NCBI RefSeq assembly: GCF_002236805.1
Contig: NZ_NIQA01000006.1
Coordinates: 1 to 64,000, forward strand
Length of the DNA stretch: 64,000 bases
Direction of reading: 5' to 3'
Source: Pusillimonas sp. T2
Lineage (GTDB): Bacteria > Pseudomonadota > Gammaproteobacteria > Burkholderiales > Burkholderiaceae_B
Shown: piece after piece, positions 10,976-18,487 of the stretch
How the letters are laid out: every line of letters begins with the position of its first letter
How positions within the stretch are numbered: position 1 is the stretch's first letter
Notes under the pieces: model-generated
What the model saw: only the letters and a program-made list of their open reading frames with translations
The model's database searches: none
Told to the model about the DNA's origin: nothing
Made by a program: the position numbers and the translations under genes

Positions 10976-11918
10976 GGCTGCCCCCTGTTACCGAGGCGCT
11001 GTCTTTGAAGACCACCGGGGCGTTGGCTTTTTGATTTACTGTCAGTTGGAATACGTCGGGCCGCGCGTAGCTGCCGGCCACGTCAAAATCGAGTTTGCCT
11101 CGCGCAATTTGTACGGGGTCGATGATGGCTGTCAGCAGTGCGTCTTCGTCAAAAACCGGACCGGCAATCACGGTGCCCAAAGGGTCGACAATCACACTGC
11201 CGCCGCGCATCAAAATAGCGTCGTTATCGTTACTGATGGTGCAGTCGTAGTCTGCGGGGAAGTCGCCGCGTCGGATGAACTGACAACTGGACAGCACATA
11301 GCAACGCCCCTCGCGGGCAATATGCTGCATAGACGGTACCCACGTGGGGCGGTCGTCGGCTGTTGGGGTGCAATACACAGCAATGTCTTGGGCGTACATG
11401 GCCATGCGCAGCATAGGCATGTAGTTTTCCCAGCAAAGTACGGCGCCCATTTTCCCGGCGGGGGTGTCAAATACAGGTAAGGTCGACCCATCACCATAAC
11501 CCCACACCACGCGTTCGCCGGCGGTAGGCATTAACTTGCGATGCTTGCCCAGCAGTTCGCCGGTTGGCGAAAAAAACAGAACAGTGCAATACAGGGTGCC
11601 AAGTTCGCGTTCGATAACGCCCATAACCACAAAGGCGCCGGCTTTAGCGGCGGCTTTGCTCAAGCGATCTGTCTCGGGGCCGGGGACGACAATTGAGGCC
11701 TGAAAATACGACGCGAATTCGTCACGCCCGGCTTCGGTGCGCACGCCAACAACTACACCAAAGCCACCGCCTTTGGGGTATCCGCCCACAAAAGCTTCTG
11801 GGAACACGACAAGCTCACACGCTTGGTCGGCCGCTTTTGCGATCCATTGTTCAGCTTTGTCGATTGTTGCTGCAGTGTCGCCATACACCGACCCGGTTTG
11901 AACTACGCCGACTTTCAT
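10968..11918 (-). CDS. Nitrilase / carbon-nitrogen hydrolase
   Basis: A 316-residue member of the nitrilase superfamily. The catalytic triad is readable: Glu41 in FPEAFVGGYP, Lys128 in GKHRKLMPT and Cys162 in VLCWENYMP. The FPEAFVGGYPKG and CWENYMP blocks match true nitrilases and cyanide hydratases rather than amidases. It should turn an organic nitrile into the acid and ammonia. The start at 11918 is chosen for a GGAG element 7 bases upstream; an earlier in-frame Met at 11930 is possible. It is the first gene of an operon with a complete TRAP carboxylate transporter and faces a divergent TrmB-type regulator. Nitrile detoxification or use, linked to acid transport, is the likely job; the substrate is unknown. 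Confidence 0.9.
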   Translation of the reverse strand: MKVGVVQTGSVYGDTAATIDKAEQWIAKAADQACELVVFPEAFVGGYPKGGGFGVVVGVRTEAGRDEFASYFQASIVVPGPETDRLSKAAAKAGAFVVMGVIERELGTLYCTVLFFSPTGELLGKHRKLMPTAGERVVWGYGDGSTLPVFDTPAGKMGAVLCWENYMPMLRMAMYAQDIAVYCTPTADDRPTWVPSMQHIAREGRCYVLSSCQFIRRGDFPADYDCTISNDNDAILMRGGSVIVDPLGTVIAGPVFDEDALLTAIIDPVQIARGKLDFDVAGSYARPDVFQLTVNQKANAPVVFKDSASVTGGSHE

Positions 11919-12010
11919 ATTCCGCTCCATTGACGTGAATGCTGTCGGAATTATCAGACAGTTCAAATTTTATTAACACTGGGGTTAACACGGACGCAAC
12001 TTGCCGTTAA

Positions 12011-12029
12011 TCCCCTGTCTAATAGGGGA
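12011..12029. promoter_or_regulatory. Candidate operator between nitrilase and TrmB-type regulator
   Basis: TCCCCT-N7-AGGGGA, a perfect 6-base inverted repeat, in the 205-base interval between the divergent nitrilase (start 11918) and regulator (start 12124). A second, weaker repeat, TTAAC-N6-GTTAA, lies at about 11971-11987. Either could bind the adjacent regulator. No experiment supports this; it is a position and symmetry argument. Confidence 0.45.
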
Positions 12030-12123
12030 ATACGTAAATAAAAAATAATGACGAAGAGACATGGCTGACGCCGAAGATGGCCGAATCCGGCTTTCTGTCT
12101 ACGATTTTCGACAGGAATTAACG

Positions 12124-12870
12124 ATGGATATTGCGTACAAACTGGCGCAGATTGGAATTAATGGCACGCTATACAAGCTGTACACGGCGGCCATCGAATT
12201 GGGCGAGGCGCCTATTGCAGAGGTTGCAGCGCGCGCTGGCATGGTGCGCACGACCGCGTACGATGCGTTGTCGCGCCTGGAGCAAGAAGGGCTGATCACA
12301 CTGCAAGAAAAACGCGGCAAGCGCTACGTTATTGCGCTCGACCCAAATACGCTGATGGAAAAGCTTGAGGGGCGACGACAAATGTTAAGCGAACTTTTGC
12401 CCCAGCTTCGGTCTATGTATAACCGTGCCAAAGGCAAACCGCAAATACGGTTTTACGAGGGGATTGAAGGCATTCGAACCGCACTACGCGATACCTTGAC
12501 CATTACCGATACCCCGAAGGTTGTGCGTGGGATCCTGTCGATGGAGGAACTGATGCAAACCCCTGGGCGAGCGGAAATGGACAAATTCATTAACGACCGC
12601 GTCGATGCCGGTATTTGGCTTAAGGTATTGCGATCAGAACAAAAAGATGTAGAACCCATTTGGCCATCGAGCAACGAAACACTTAGGGAATTACGCTACT
12701 GCCCGCCCGATATGGTGCTGTCAATGACCACGTTTATTTACGACCAGCGGGTATGCCTGATTTCGTCGAAACAAGAAAACTACGGCCTGATTATCGACAG
12801 CGTAGAGTTTGCGGCTATGCAAAGAACGTTGTTTGACGCCATATGGGCGCTCAGCGCGCCAGGGCATTGA
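12124..12870 (+). CDS. TrmB-family transcriptional regulator
   Basis: A 248-residue protein with an N-terminal winged helix (about residues 5-80: LYTAAIELGEAPIAEVAARAG, then TTAYDALSRLEQEGLI) and a C-terminal effector domain of TrmB type. TrmB proteins are best known as sugar-responsive regulators in archaea, but bacterial members occur. I prefer the ATG at 12124 because AGGA lies 8-9 bases upstream and family members begin close to this helix; the frame is open to an ATG at 12061. It diverges from the nitrilase-TRAP operon, and the interval holds an inverted repeat, so it probably regulates that operon. The effector is unknown. Confidence 0.82.
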   Translation: MDIAYKLAQIGINGTLYKLYTAAIELGEAPIAEVAARAGMVRTTAYDALSRLEQEGLITLQEKRGKRYVIALDPNTLMEKLEGRRQMLSELLPQLRSMYNRAKGKPQIRFYEGIEGIRTALRDTLTITDTPKVVRGILSMEELMQTPGRAEMDKFINDRVDAGIWLKVLRSEQKDVEPIWPSSNETLRELRYCPPDMVLSMTTFIYDQRVCLISSKQENYGLIIDSVEFAAMQRTLFDAIWALSAPGH

Positions 12871-12874
12871 GCCC

Positions 12875-13630
12875 CTACCGCCACAACTGATAAATATACT
12901 TGCGCCGGAATTTCTCCCAGCCGTGCAAGAACGCTTGTATTGGCGAGGGCCAGCGGCCTTCCAGGGTGCTGTCGAACAGGCCACGTTTGGTGCCTTGTTC
13001 GACCACGGTGGGCTCTAGCCACAGCAACTGTATGCCCAGGTCTTTGTCCATTTGGTCAAAGGCGTTGTCAATGGCGTTGCTCATTTTGTGTTGGGCGATC
13101 CAGTCAAGGCGCATTTGGGCCGCTTGTTTGCCAATAATGTACGAGTCGGTAAAGCGGCCTTTTTTGGCGGGGTACAGATGTTGGCCTTTTTTGCGCTGGC
13201 TGCGCGGGGTGTACCAGTTGCCGCCGCTGCCTATAAAGGTAACGCTGGGGGTGTTGGCGTAGTTTTGCTTAAGCTCGCGCAGGGCGTTGTCTATGCCTTT
13301 ACGAAAGTCTTTATGCAAAATGGCGTCGTCTTCCAGTACCAGGCAGTAGTCCCACCCGCGGGCTACCACGCGCTGCATGATGGCAATGTGCTTTAGCCCG
13401 CAAGACTTGTGGCCGTTGGTCAGGTTGGGGTTGGGCAGGTAGTACTGTTCGTTCAGCTCGGGGGTGATTTCGTCGGCGTCGTGCTCGAAAACAAATTCGC
13501 CCGTCAGGCCAAAGCGGCGTAATTCGCGCTCGATGTGGGCGCGGCGTTCGGTAAACGTTTTAACGTTCACCACACAAATGCCGTCCAGGCCCCAGGCTGC
13601 GGTCGGTACGGGCGGGTTCGAATAATCCAT
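12875..13630 (-). CDS. Glycosyltransferase family 25 (LPS biosynthesis)
   Basis: A 251-residue glycosyltransferase of family 25. It begins with the family pattern GICVVNVKTFTERRAHI, then SCGLKHIAIM near residue 100 and the metal-binding-like LVLEDDAIL near residue 123. Members such as LgtB/LpsA add galactose or glucose to lipooligosaccharide. The gene stands alone, convergent with the TrmB-type regulator only 4 bases away, and is not in the O-antigen operon. A GTG two codons upstream is an alternative start. The acceptor and sugar donor are unknown. Confidence 0.85.
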   Translation of the reverse strand: MDYSNPPVPTAAWGLDGICVVNVKTFTERRAHIERELRRFGLTGEFVFEHDADEITPELNEQYYLPNPNLTNGHKSCGLKHIAIMQRVVARGWDYCLVLEDDAILHKDFRKGIDNALRELKQNYANTPSVTFIGSGGNWYTPRSQRKKGQHLYPAKKGRFTDSYIIGKQAAQMRLDWIAQHKMSNAIDNAFDQMDKDLGIQLLWLEPTVVEQGTKRGLFDSTLEGRWPSPIQAFLHGWEKFRRKYIYQLWR

Positions 13631-13684
13631 GGTCACTTTGGGTGAGGGTTTGACTTGCGGGATTATAGGGGGAAGCTGGCGGGA

Positions 13685-14565
13685 TCACGCCGCCGGCATC
13701 CTGGCAAGTTTCCGCACAGCGTCGGTCATGCCTTCGGCAACGGCACTGAACACGTCCTGGGGGAAGTCGTCTGGCAGTTTGACTTGAACGGCCTTCAGAA
13801 CGCCGGGTAACGGGTCTATAACGCTTTCGATCAAGGTTTCCATATCGGCACCCCACCCACATAGCCGGGCCATGTGGTTAAAGTGTCGCCGCTGAATGTC
13901 TTTTATTCGATAGTGGGTATTTTTGCCCTTGACGGCCATTGCCAGCTTCAGCCGGTTTGCGTCTAGCTGACTCGGGCCCCGGCCTGTAACCGGCCATGCC
14001 GACAATACGTCGTAAAGCGGCGTCATTTGGTAACGACCGCCGGGCAACAAGAACACAGAAAAATTCTTGGCATGGCCATCGGTTGCCGCCATTGCCCAGA
14101 ACAGCAATTGCGCTTTAAGCAGGGTCGCAAGGTCAAGTTCTCGGGCTTCCGACTGCTGCAAGACAGAGGCAATATCAACGATGCCCGGCCCGCCATCTGC
14201 TTCGTACTTGGCGCTAGGCGGGGTGCCTGTGACCTGGCAAAAATCTTCTTGAGGTAGGCGCAGCCAGTAACCTCGATCAGACAATCGACGATCGAAACGT
14301 TCGACCACAAGCACTTTTTGGTCTTCGAACTGCGCAATTTCACATGCAGCTACTGGCAGCCCGAACGCTTTCAGTATTTGGGCGCACAGCCATTCGTTTT
14401 CCACCGACGAGCGCATGTCTGCCTGACGGTTTCCGACCAAGCCAAGCGGCAACTTGAAAATGTGTGTGGTTGGCGTTGCGCCAAGGGGCCGGCAACATGC
14501 CACTGCCCTACCCTTATGCCGTTTGCCCATAAATTAAGGCAGCGGGCTTTTAAGCGGCGCGCCAT
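13685..14565 (-). pseudogene. hipA: hipA with internal deletion of the N-terminal domain
   Basis: The gene starts at 14565, three bases after the hipB stop, with a HipA-like N-terminus (MARRLKARCLNLWANGIRVG). About 25 codons later the frame shifts: similarity resumes in another frame from about 14482 with GATPTTHIFKLPLG and continues to 13685. Roughly 150 codons that normally make up the N-terminal domain and the glycine-rich loop are gone. The remaining kinase core is intact: VERFDRR, TDGHAKNF with the catalytic Asp, and LYDVLSAWP with the metal-binding Asp. From the native start the reading frame stops at 14371. A 281-residue C-terminal product could begin at an ATG at 14530. It probably lacks activity because the nucleotide-binding loop is missing. 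Confidence 0.82.
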
Positions 14566-14567
14566 GC

Positions 14568-14810
14568 TTACCACTCGCTTTCGGTGGGTGCTACGTTTTC
14601 GCGCGCCTGAATGGTGAGCTCGAGCCCAAGAATTCCCGCCAGGGCCAATAGCCGATCAAGCGTTAGATGGCCGGGCTGATTTTCTATTTCAGACAGGCGA
14701 TTTTGACTGATACCTAGTTGCGCCGCGACATGCGCCTGGGTTAGGCCAACAGCTTTGCGCCGGGCAGTCAAAATACGCCCCATTTGCTGACTGGTTGAGA
14801 GTTTTTGCAT
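14568..14810 (-). CDS. hipB: HipB-type antitoxin / XRE repressor
   Basis: An 80-residue helix-turn-helix protein of XRE type. The recognition region reads LTQAHVAAQLGISQNRLSEIE, followed by HLTLDRLLALAGILGLEL, the beta-lid characteristic of HipB. Its stop codon TAA lies two bases before the native hipA ATG. HipB binds the HipA kinase and represses the operon by binding repeated palindromes. Four such palindromes lie 35-130 bases upstream of this start. The antitoxin is intact although the toxin is not, so it may persist as an orphan repressor. Confidence 0.88.
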   Translation of the reverse strand: MQKLSTSQQMGRILTARRKAVGLTQAHVAAQLGISQNRLSEIENQPGHLTLDRLLALAGILGLELTIQARENVAPTESEW

Positions 14811-14844
14811 GGCTGCACGTTGGGTTATTGTGGTGAGACTACTG

Positions 14845-14939
14845 TATCGGTTTAGTCGATATCTGACAAGTATCGGTCATATCGATATTTTGAAATAATC
14901 GGTTTTATCGATACTCGAAAGAAATCGGCGTCATCGATA
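14845..14939. promoter_or_regulatory. Four phased HipB-type operators
   Basis: Four 17-base palindromes of form (T/A)ATCG-N7-CGATA at 14845-14861, 14871-14887, 14897-14913 and 14923-14939. Their start points are exactly 26 bases apart each time. Escherichia coli hipBA is controlled by several TATCC-N8-GGATA operators; the arrangement here is closely analogous, with a different half-site and N7 spacing. They lie upstream of hipB on the same strand. HipB binding is an inference from position and symmetry. Confidence 0.75.
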
Positions 14940-15077
14940 CCTTGAAACCGCACTTCGACACGACTTAAGTAACAACTGCGTACTATCCGTGCTGGATATT
15001 ACTGCCATTTCCCACCTAATCCGAACTACTACCGTCATACGATGATCAAGGTTTCCACGCTTTTTGCACCCTTGAAA
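14940..15077. other. Gene-free spacer between hipB operators and DUF4160 gene
   Basis: About 140 bases without a convincing coding frame between the operator array and the palindrome in front of the DUF4160 fragment. It may hold the divergent promoters. I see nothing else in it. Confidence 0.35.
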
Positions 15078-15096
15078 TAGAGCAACTATTGCTCTA
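15078..15096. promoter_or_regulatory. Candidate operator of the DUF4160/DUF2442 pair
   Basis: A perfect 19-base palindrome, TAGAGCA-N5-TGCTCTA, that ends 8 bases before the ATG of the DUF4160-like gene. Its position would block the promoter or the start of translation. The HTH domain of the second gene is the obvious candidate to bind it. Confidence 0.55.
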
Positions 15097-15104
15097 AACT
15101 ACGT

Positions 15105-15227
15105 ATGCCGACAATTCAATTTTTTTATAAATCAAGAGTGGTTATGTATGCTGGCGACCATCCCCCGCCGCATACGCATATCCTGATGCGAGATGGACGC
15201 GAAGGCGAAGGCTTAATCCATGAGTGA
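15105..15227 (+). CDS. Short DUF4160-family protein
   Basis: A 40-codon frame starting MPTIQFFYKSRVVMYAGDH and followed by PPPHTHILMRDG. This is the conserved N-terminal half of DUF4160 (MPTI...FY...M...DH.PPH.H), a family of about 80 residues. The stop TGA overlaps the ATG of the next gene, so the second half is either lost or was never there. DUF4160 and DUF2442 genes are commonly neighbours and have been suggested to form toxin-antitoxin pairs. No Shine-Dalgarno is obvious. I cannot tell whether the 40-residue form is functional. Confidence 0.6.
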   Translation: MPTIQFFYKSRVVMYAGDHPPPHTHILMRDGREGEGLIHE

Positions 15228-15684
15228 ATTTTTTTATCCCAGGTTGGAAGCCGTCGAAGCGTTGTCGCCTTATGTGTTGCGCACTCGATGGAGCACGAAC
15301 GAGGTCCTTGATGTCAATATTGAACCCGTGCTTCGTAAAACACCCGACTTCACGGCACTGCTAGAGCCTGAGACTTTTGCCAAGGCACATGTCGCGCAAT
15401 GGGGGCACGGTGTTGAGTGGTTTGATACCGAACTGGGCGCCGACAATGTCTACGCGTGGGGAAAAGAACAGGCCGGCGAAGTCAGCCACCAAATGCTCGA
15501 CGCATGGATGCGCCGCAATAGCCTTTCGTTAACCCTGGCGGCCCAAGCCTTGGGTATCAGCCGGCGCATGGTGAGTTACTACCGTACAGCACACAAGCCT
15601 ATTCCAAAAACCATCTGGCTGGCTTGTTTGGGCTGGGAGTCGCTAAGTCGCGAGCAAGCCCGTAAGCTGCATACGGCGGTTTAG
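15220..15684 (+). CDS. DUF2442 protein fused to a helix-turn-helix domain
   Basis: A 154-residue protein in two parts. Residues 1-85 are a DUF2442 domain (PRLEAVEALSPYVLRTRW ... VEWFDTELGADNVYAWG). Residues 90-135 form a helix-turn-helix (LTLAAQALGISRRMVSYYR). The start overlaps the preceding DUF4160 gene by 8 bases, so the two are coupled. The presence of a DNA-binding domain suggests autoregulation through the palindrome at 15078-15096. Function is not established; a toxin-antitoxin role is plausible from the family pair. Confidence 0.72.
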   Translation: MSEFFYPRLEAVEALSPYVLRTRWSTNEVLDVNIEPVLRKTPDFTALLEPETFAKAHVAQWGHGVEWFDTELGADNVYAWGKEQAGEVSHQMLDAWMRRNSLSLTLAAQALGISRRMVSYYRTAHKPIPKTIWLACLGWESLSREQARKLHTAV

Positions 15685-15717
15685 TTTGCCTGCATTAGGC
15701 GAAGTTGCCGCCCCCCA

Positions 15718-16173
15718 TTAAGCGAAGTTGCCCCATACTTTTTTTAGCAGCCGCTGCAGTTCTTGCTGTTCTTTGTCGGTCAGGCCGTTAACGGCGCGCT
15801 CGAAAATGGCCCAGGCGGGGGGCAATACTTTGTTGAATTGTTTTTTACCGGCGGGCAGCAGGTGGATTTCCAGCACGCGCTGATCAGTGGCGCTAGGTTG
15901 GCGGCTGATGTAGCCAGCGGTTTCCATCACGGTTAATGCGCGCGACAAGGTGGCCTGGTCGACCCCGGCGGCGTTAGCCAGGGCACTGATGCCCAGGCCG
16001 TCGGTTTCGCGCAAAAAGGCCAGCACGCGCCAGTGCAGCAGGGTCATGCCGTGGTTACGCAGCACGACCTGAAAGTCGGCATTGACGGCGCCGGTGGTGC
16101 GGTTAAGTACATAGGGCATGAAGGTTTCGTGCCCTTGGTAATTCACTACTGCCTTGCTCTTTTTCAAACCCAT
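15718..16173 (-). CDS. MarR-family transcriptional regulator
   Basis: A 151-residue MarR protein. The winged helix runs from about residue 50 to 110 (GISALANAAGVDQATLSRAL, GYISRQPSATDQRV), with DQRV near the wing typical of the family. AAGGCGAG directly precedes the ATG. It is the last gene of the ABC-transporter operon that begins at 21588, 15 bases after the permease, so it probably regulates that operon in response to its substrate. A 14-base palindrome at 21613-21626 in front of the operon is a candidate target. Confidence 0.87.
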   Translation of the reverse strand: MGLKKSKAVVNYQGHETFMPYVLNRTTGAVNADFQVVLRNHGMTLLHWRVLAFLRETDGLGISALANAAGVDQATLSRALTVMETAGYISRQPSATDQRVLEIHLLPAGKKQFNKVLPPAWAIFERAVNGLTDKEQQELQRLLKKVWGNFA

Positions 16174-16188
16174 CTCGCCTTGCCCTGC

Positions 16189-16941
16189 TTAACCGCTGCG
16201 GTCGACTTTGCGTTGCAGCGTACCAATCAACCAGTTTAACCCCAGGCCCAGCAGGCATATCCATACCAGGGGTACAAACATGTCTAGCGTGCGGTAGGCG
16301 CGGGCGGCTACTGTCAGCATGTGGCCCAAACCATCGGTCGAGGCGATCATTTCGGCCAAGAACACCACCACGCAGGCAATCACACCGGCCACGCGCACAC
16401 CGGCCAATACGGTGGGCACAATAGCGGGCAACGTCACCTTCCATAGGCAGGCGGCGCGCGAGGTGCCGGCGGCACGGGCGGACCAGATCAACTTTTGATC
16501 AACCGCGCGGGCGGCAGACCAAGTGGCCATCAGTACCGGGAACAGGGCATCTGCCACAACGAGGGCTATTTTCGAGCTGTTTTCGAACCCGAAAATAAGA
16601 ATCAGGGCCGGGTACAGTGCAATTTTTGGAATGGGCGCCAGCAAGCGCACCAGGGCGTCTAACAAGGCTGCCCCCAGGCGCGACAGTTGCGCGACCAGCC
16701 CCAACCCAATCCCCAGGACAATGGCCAGGCTTAACCCCACCACCAGCCGGTAAACGGTAATGCCAAAGTTGGCCCAAAAATCGGCTTGGCCGGCCAGGGT
16801 AAACAAGCGGGCAATAATGTCGGTAGGCGCCGGCAACAATTGCGGCTCGATCATGCCGGCGCGGCAGACCGCTTCCCACACAATTAATACAAACAAGGGC
16901 GAAATGCACAGGCGCCCCCACCCCATGACGGCGGCGTTCAT
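16189..16941 (-). CDS. ABC transporter permease, NitT/TauT family
   Basis: A 250-residue inner-membrane permease with about six helices. The conserved EAA-type loop is visible near residue 150 (DQKLIWSARAAGTSRAACLWKV), where the ATPase docks. The family imports nitrate, taurine, sulfonates, thiamine precursors or aromatic acids. It overlaps the preceding permease gene by 4 bases and lies 15 bases ahead of the MarR gene. Two different permeases in the same operon suggest a heterodimeric channel. Confidence 0.9.
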   Translation of the reverse strand: MNAAVMGWGRLCISPLFVLIVWEAVCRAGMIEPQLLPAPTDIIARLFTLAGQADFWANFGITVYRLVVGLSLAIVLGIGLGLVAQLSRLGAALLDALVRLLAPIPKIALYPALILIFGFENSSKIALVVADALFPVLMATWSAARAVDQKLIWSARAAGTSRAACLWKVTLPAIVPTVLAGVRVAGVIACVVVFLAEMIASTDGLGHMLTVAARAYRTLDMFVPLVWICLLGLGLNWLIGTLQRKVDRSG

Positions 16942-17729
16942 GATACCCCCCGGTTATTGTCGGCCCAGCGCGTTAAGTAGCGGCGCACGCGTTCGAACAA
17001 GGCATCAAGCACAAAGCCCAGCACCGCCAGCACCAGAATGACGGCGTAAACCGTTTCGTACTGGGCCATATCCATGGATGTAAACAACAGGTTGCCCACG
17101 CCCTCTTGGCGGGCGATCATTTCGGACGAGACCATCACGATTAAGGCCATGACGACGCCCACCCGGCAACCGATCATGATTTCGGGCAAGGCGGCGGGCA
17201 GCACAACCTTGAACAGGCGGCCTACGGGGCCCATGCCCATGGCTTGCGCTGTCCAGACCAGTTTCTTTTCGACCCGAAGCGCGCCTTGGTAGCTGTGATA
17301 CAACACGGGCAGACTAACGCCCATGGCGATGACCAGAATTTTGGAAAAGCTGCCCAGGCCAAACCACAGCATAAGTATGGGCATAAGGGCGGCCTTGGGC
17401 ATGGGGTAGGCCAGTGACACCAGGGGGTAAAACGCCTGGTACATGGCGCGGCTGCGGCCCATGGCCAGCCCTAGCGGGATGGCAAACAACAAGGCCCAGA
17501 AGTAGCCGGTAAACATGCGGCCCACCGACTGGGCGATGGCCCACAGCGCGCCGGGGTCAACGACGATAAAGCGCAGCTCTTTAACCGCAGCAATAGGGCC
17601 GGGAAACGAGCTGAACCCCAGCACACGGGCGGCGGCCGACCAAATCAAGCCCACCAGCAGCACGGCCATAATCACCCCGACAAAGGGGTTTTCGTACCAG
17701 CGCGAGGGGCGTTGGGCGACCTGGCTCAT
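16938..17729 (-). CDS. ABC transporter permease, NitT/TauT family
   Basis: A 263-residue inner-membrane permease, the second of the pair. The docking loop reads EKKLVWTAQAMGMGPVGRLF near residue 170, followed by LPAALPEIMIGCRVG, which are strong family signatures. It overlaps the ATPase gene by 4 bases and the next permease by 4 bases. It shares the general fold of its neighbour but is not a recent copy; the two differ in most positions outside the docking loop. Confidence 0.9.
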   Translation of the reverse strand: MSQVAQRPSRWYENPFVGVIMAVLLVGLIWSAAARVLGFSSFPGPIAAVKELRFIVVDPGALWAIAQSVGRMFTGYFWALLFAIPLGLAMGRSRAMYQAFYPLVSLAYPMPKAALMPILMLWFGLGSFSKILVIAMGVSLPVLYHSYQGALRVEKKLVWTAQAMGMGPVGRLFKVVLPAALPEIMIGCRVGVVMALIVMVSSEMIARQEGVGNLLFTSMDMAQYETVYAVILVLAVLGFVLDALFERVRRYLTRWADNNRGVS

Positions 17730-18487
17730 GCGTGCTCTCCGGTCAGCAAGCTTTCTAAATGGACGATGTAATCTTGATACTTGCGGTTAACCAGCAACTC
17801 GGCCCGCACGCGCGGGCGCGGCAAGTCAATGTCGATAATTTCGCGCACGGTGCCGGGGCTGCCGGTCAGCACAATGACGCGATCCGACAAATACACGGCT
17901 TCGTCAACGGCGTGGGTCACGAACAGCACGGTATTGCGCAGTTGTTCCCACAAGGTTAGCAATTCGGCCTGCAGGGTCAGGCGGGTATGGGCGTCGAGCG
18001 CGCCAAAGGGCTCGTCCATGAGCAATATGCCGGGCTCGTAGGCCAGGGTGCGGGCAATGGCGGCGCGCTGGCGCATGCCGCCCGACAATTCGCGCGGGTA
18101 AAAGTGCGCGTATTTGTCGAGCTTGACCTTCTCCAGCCATATCATGGCGCGGGCCTCGGCCTGGGCCTTGGGTATGCCCTGCTCGCGCAGGCCATACGCT
18201 ACGTTGCCCAGCACCGTCTTCCAGGGGAACAAGGCGTATTCCTGGAAAACGGGCCCGCGATCGGGGCCGGGCTGGGTGACCAGACGCCCATCGACCTTGA
18301 TGCTGCCACGCGAAGGCTGCTCGAAGCCGCCCACCATGTACAACAGGGTACTTTTGCCGCAACCGCTAGGGCCCAGAATAGAGACAAACTGCCCGTCGGG
18401 AATGTGCAGGTCGATGTCGAGCAGGGCCGCGTGTTCGGTGCCCCGCGCGGTTTTGAACGTTTTACCCAGGTGGTCGATGGTGATCAT
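17726..18487 (-). CDS. ABC transporter ATP-binding protein, NitT/TauT family
   Basis: A 253-residue ATPase. Walker A is GPSGCGKSTLL near residue 40, the signature is LSGGMRQRAAIAR near residue 139, and Walker B is ILLMDEPFGALDAHTR near residue 160. The pattern MDEPFGALDAHTR is typical of TauB/SsuB/NrtD proteins. It energises uptake through the two downstream permeases. It starts immediately after the stop codon of the substrate-binding protein gene, with no gap, and overlaps the first permease gene by 4 bases. Confidence 0.93.
   Translation of the reverse strand: MITIDHLGKTFKTARGTEHAALLDIDLHIPDGQFVSILGPSGCGKSTLLYMVGGFEQPSRGSIKVDGRLVTQPGPDRGPVFQEYALFPWKTVLGNVAYGLREQGIPKAQAEARAMIWLEKVKLDKYAHFYPRELSGGMRQRAAIARTLAYEPGILLMDEPFGALDAHTRLTLQAELLTLWEQLRNTVLFVTHAVDEAVYLSDRVIVLTGSPGTVREIIDIDLPRPRVRAELLVNRKYQDYIVHLESLLTGEHA

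Noticed and set aside
15660-15740. Short repeat GGCGAAGTTGCC / AGCGAAGTTGCC near the MarR stop
   Set aside because: Only about 12 bases and likely a small duplication at the gene end; no sign of an attachment site.
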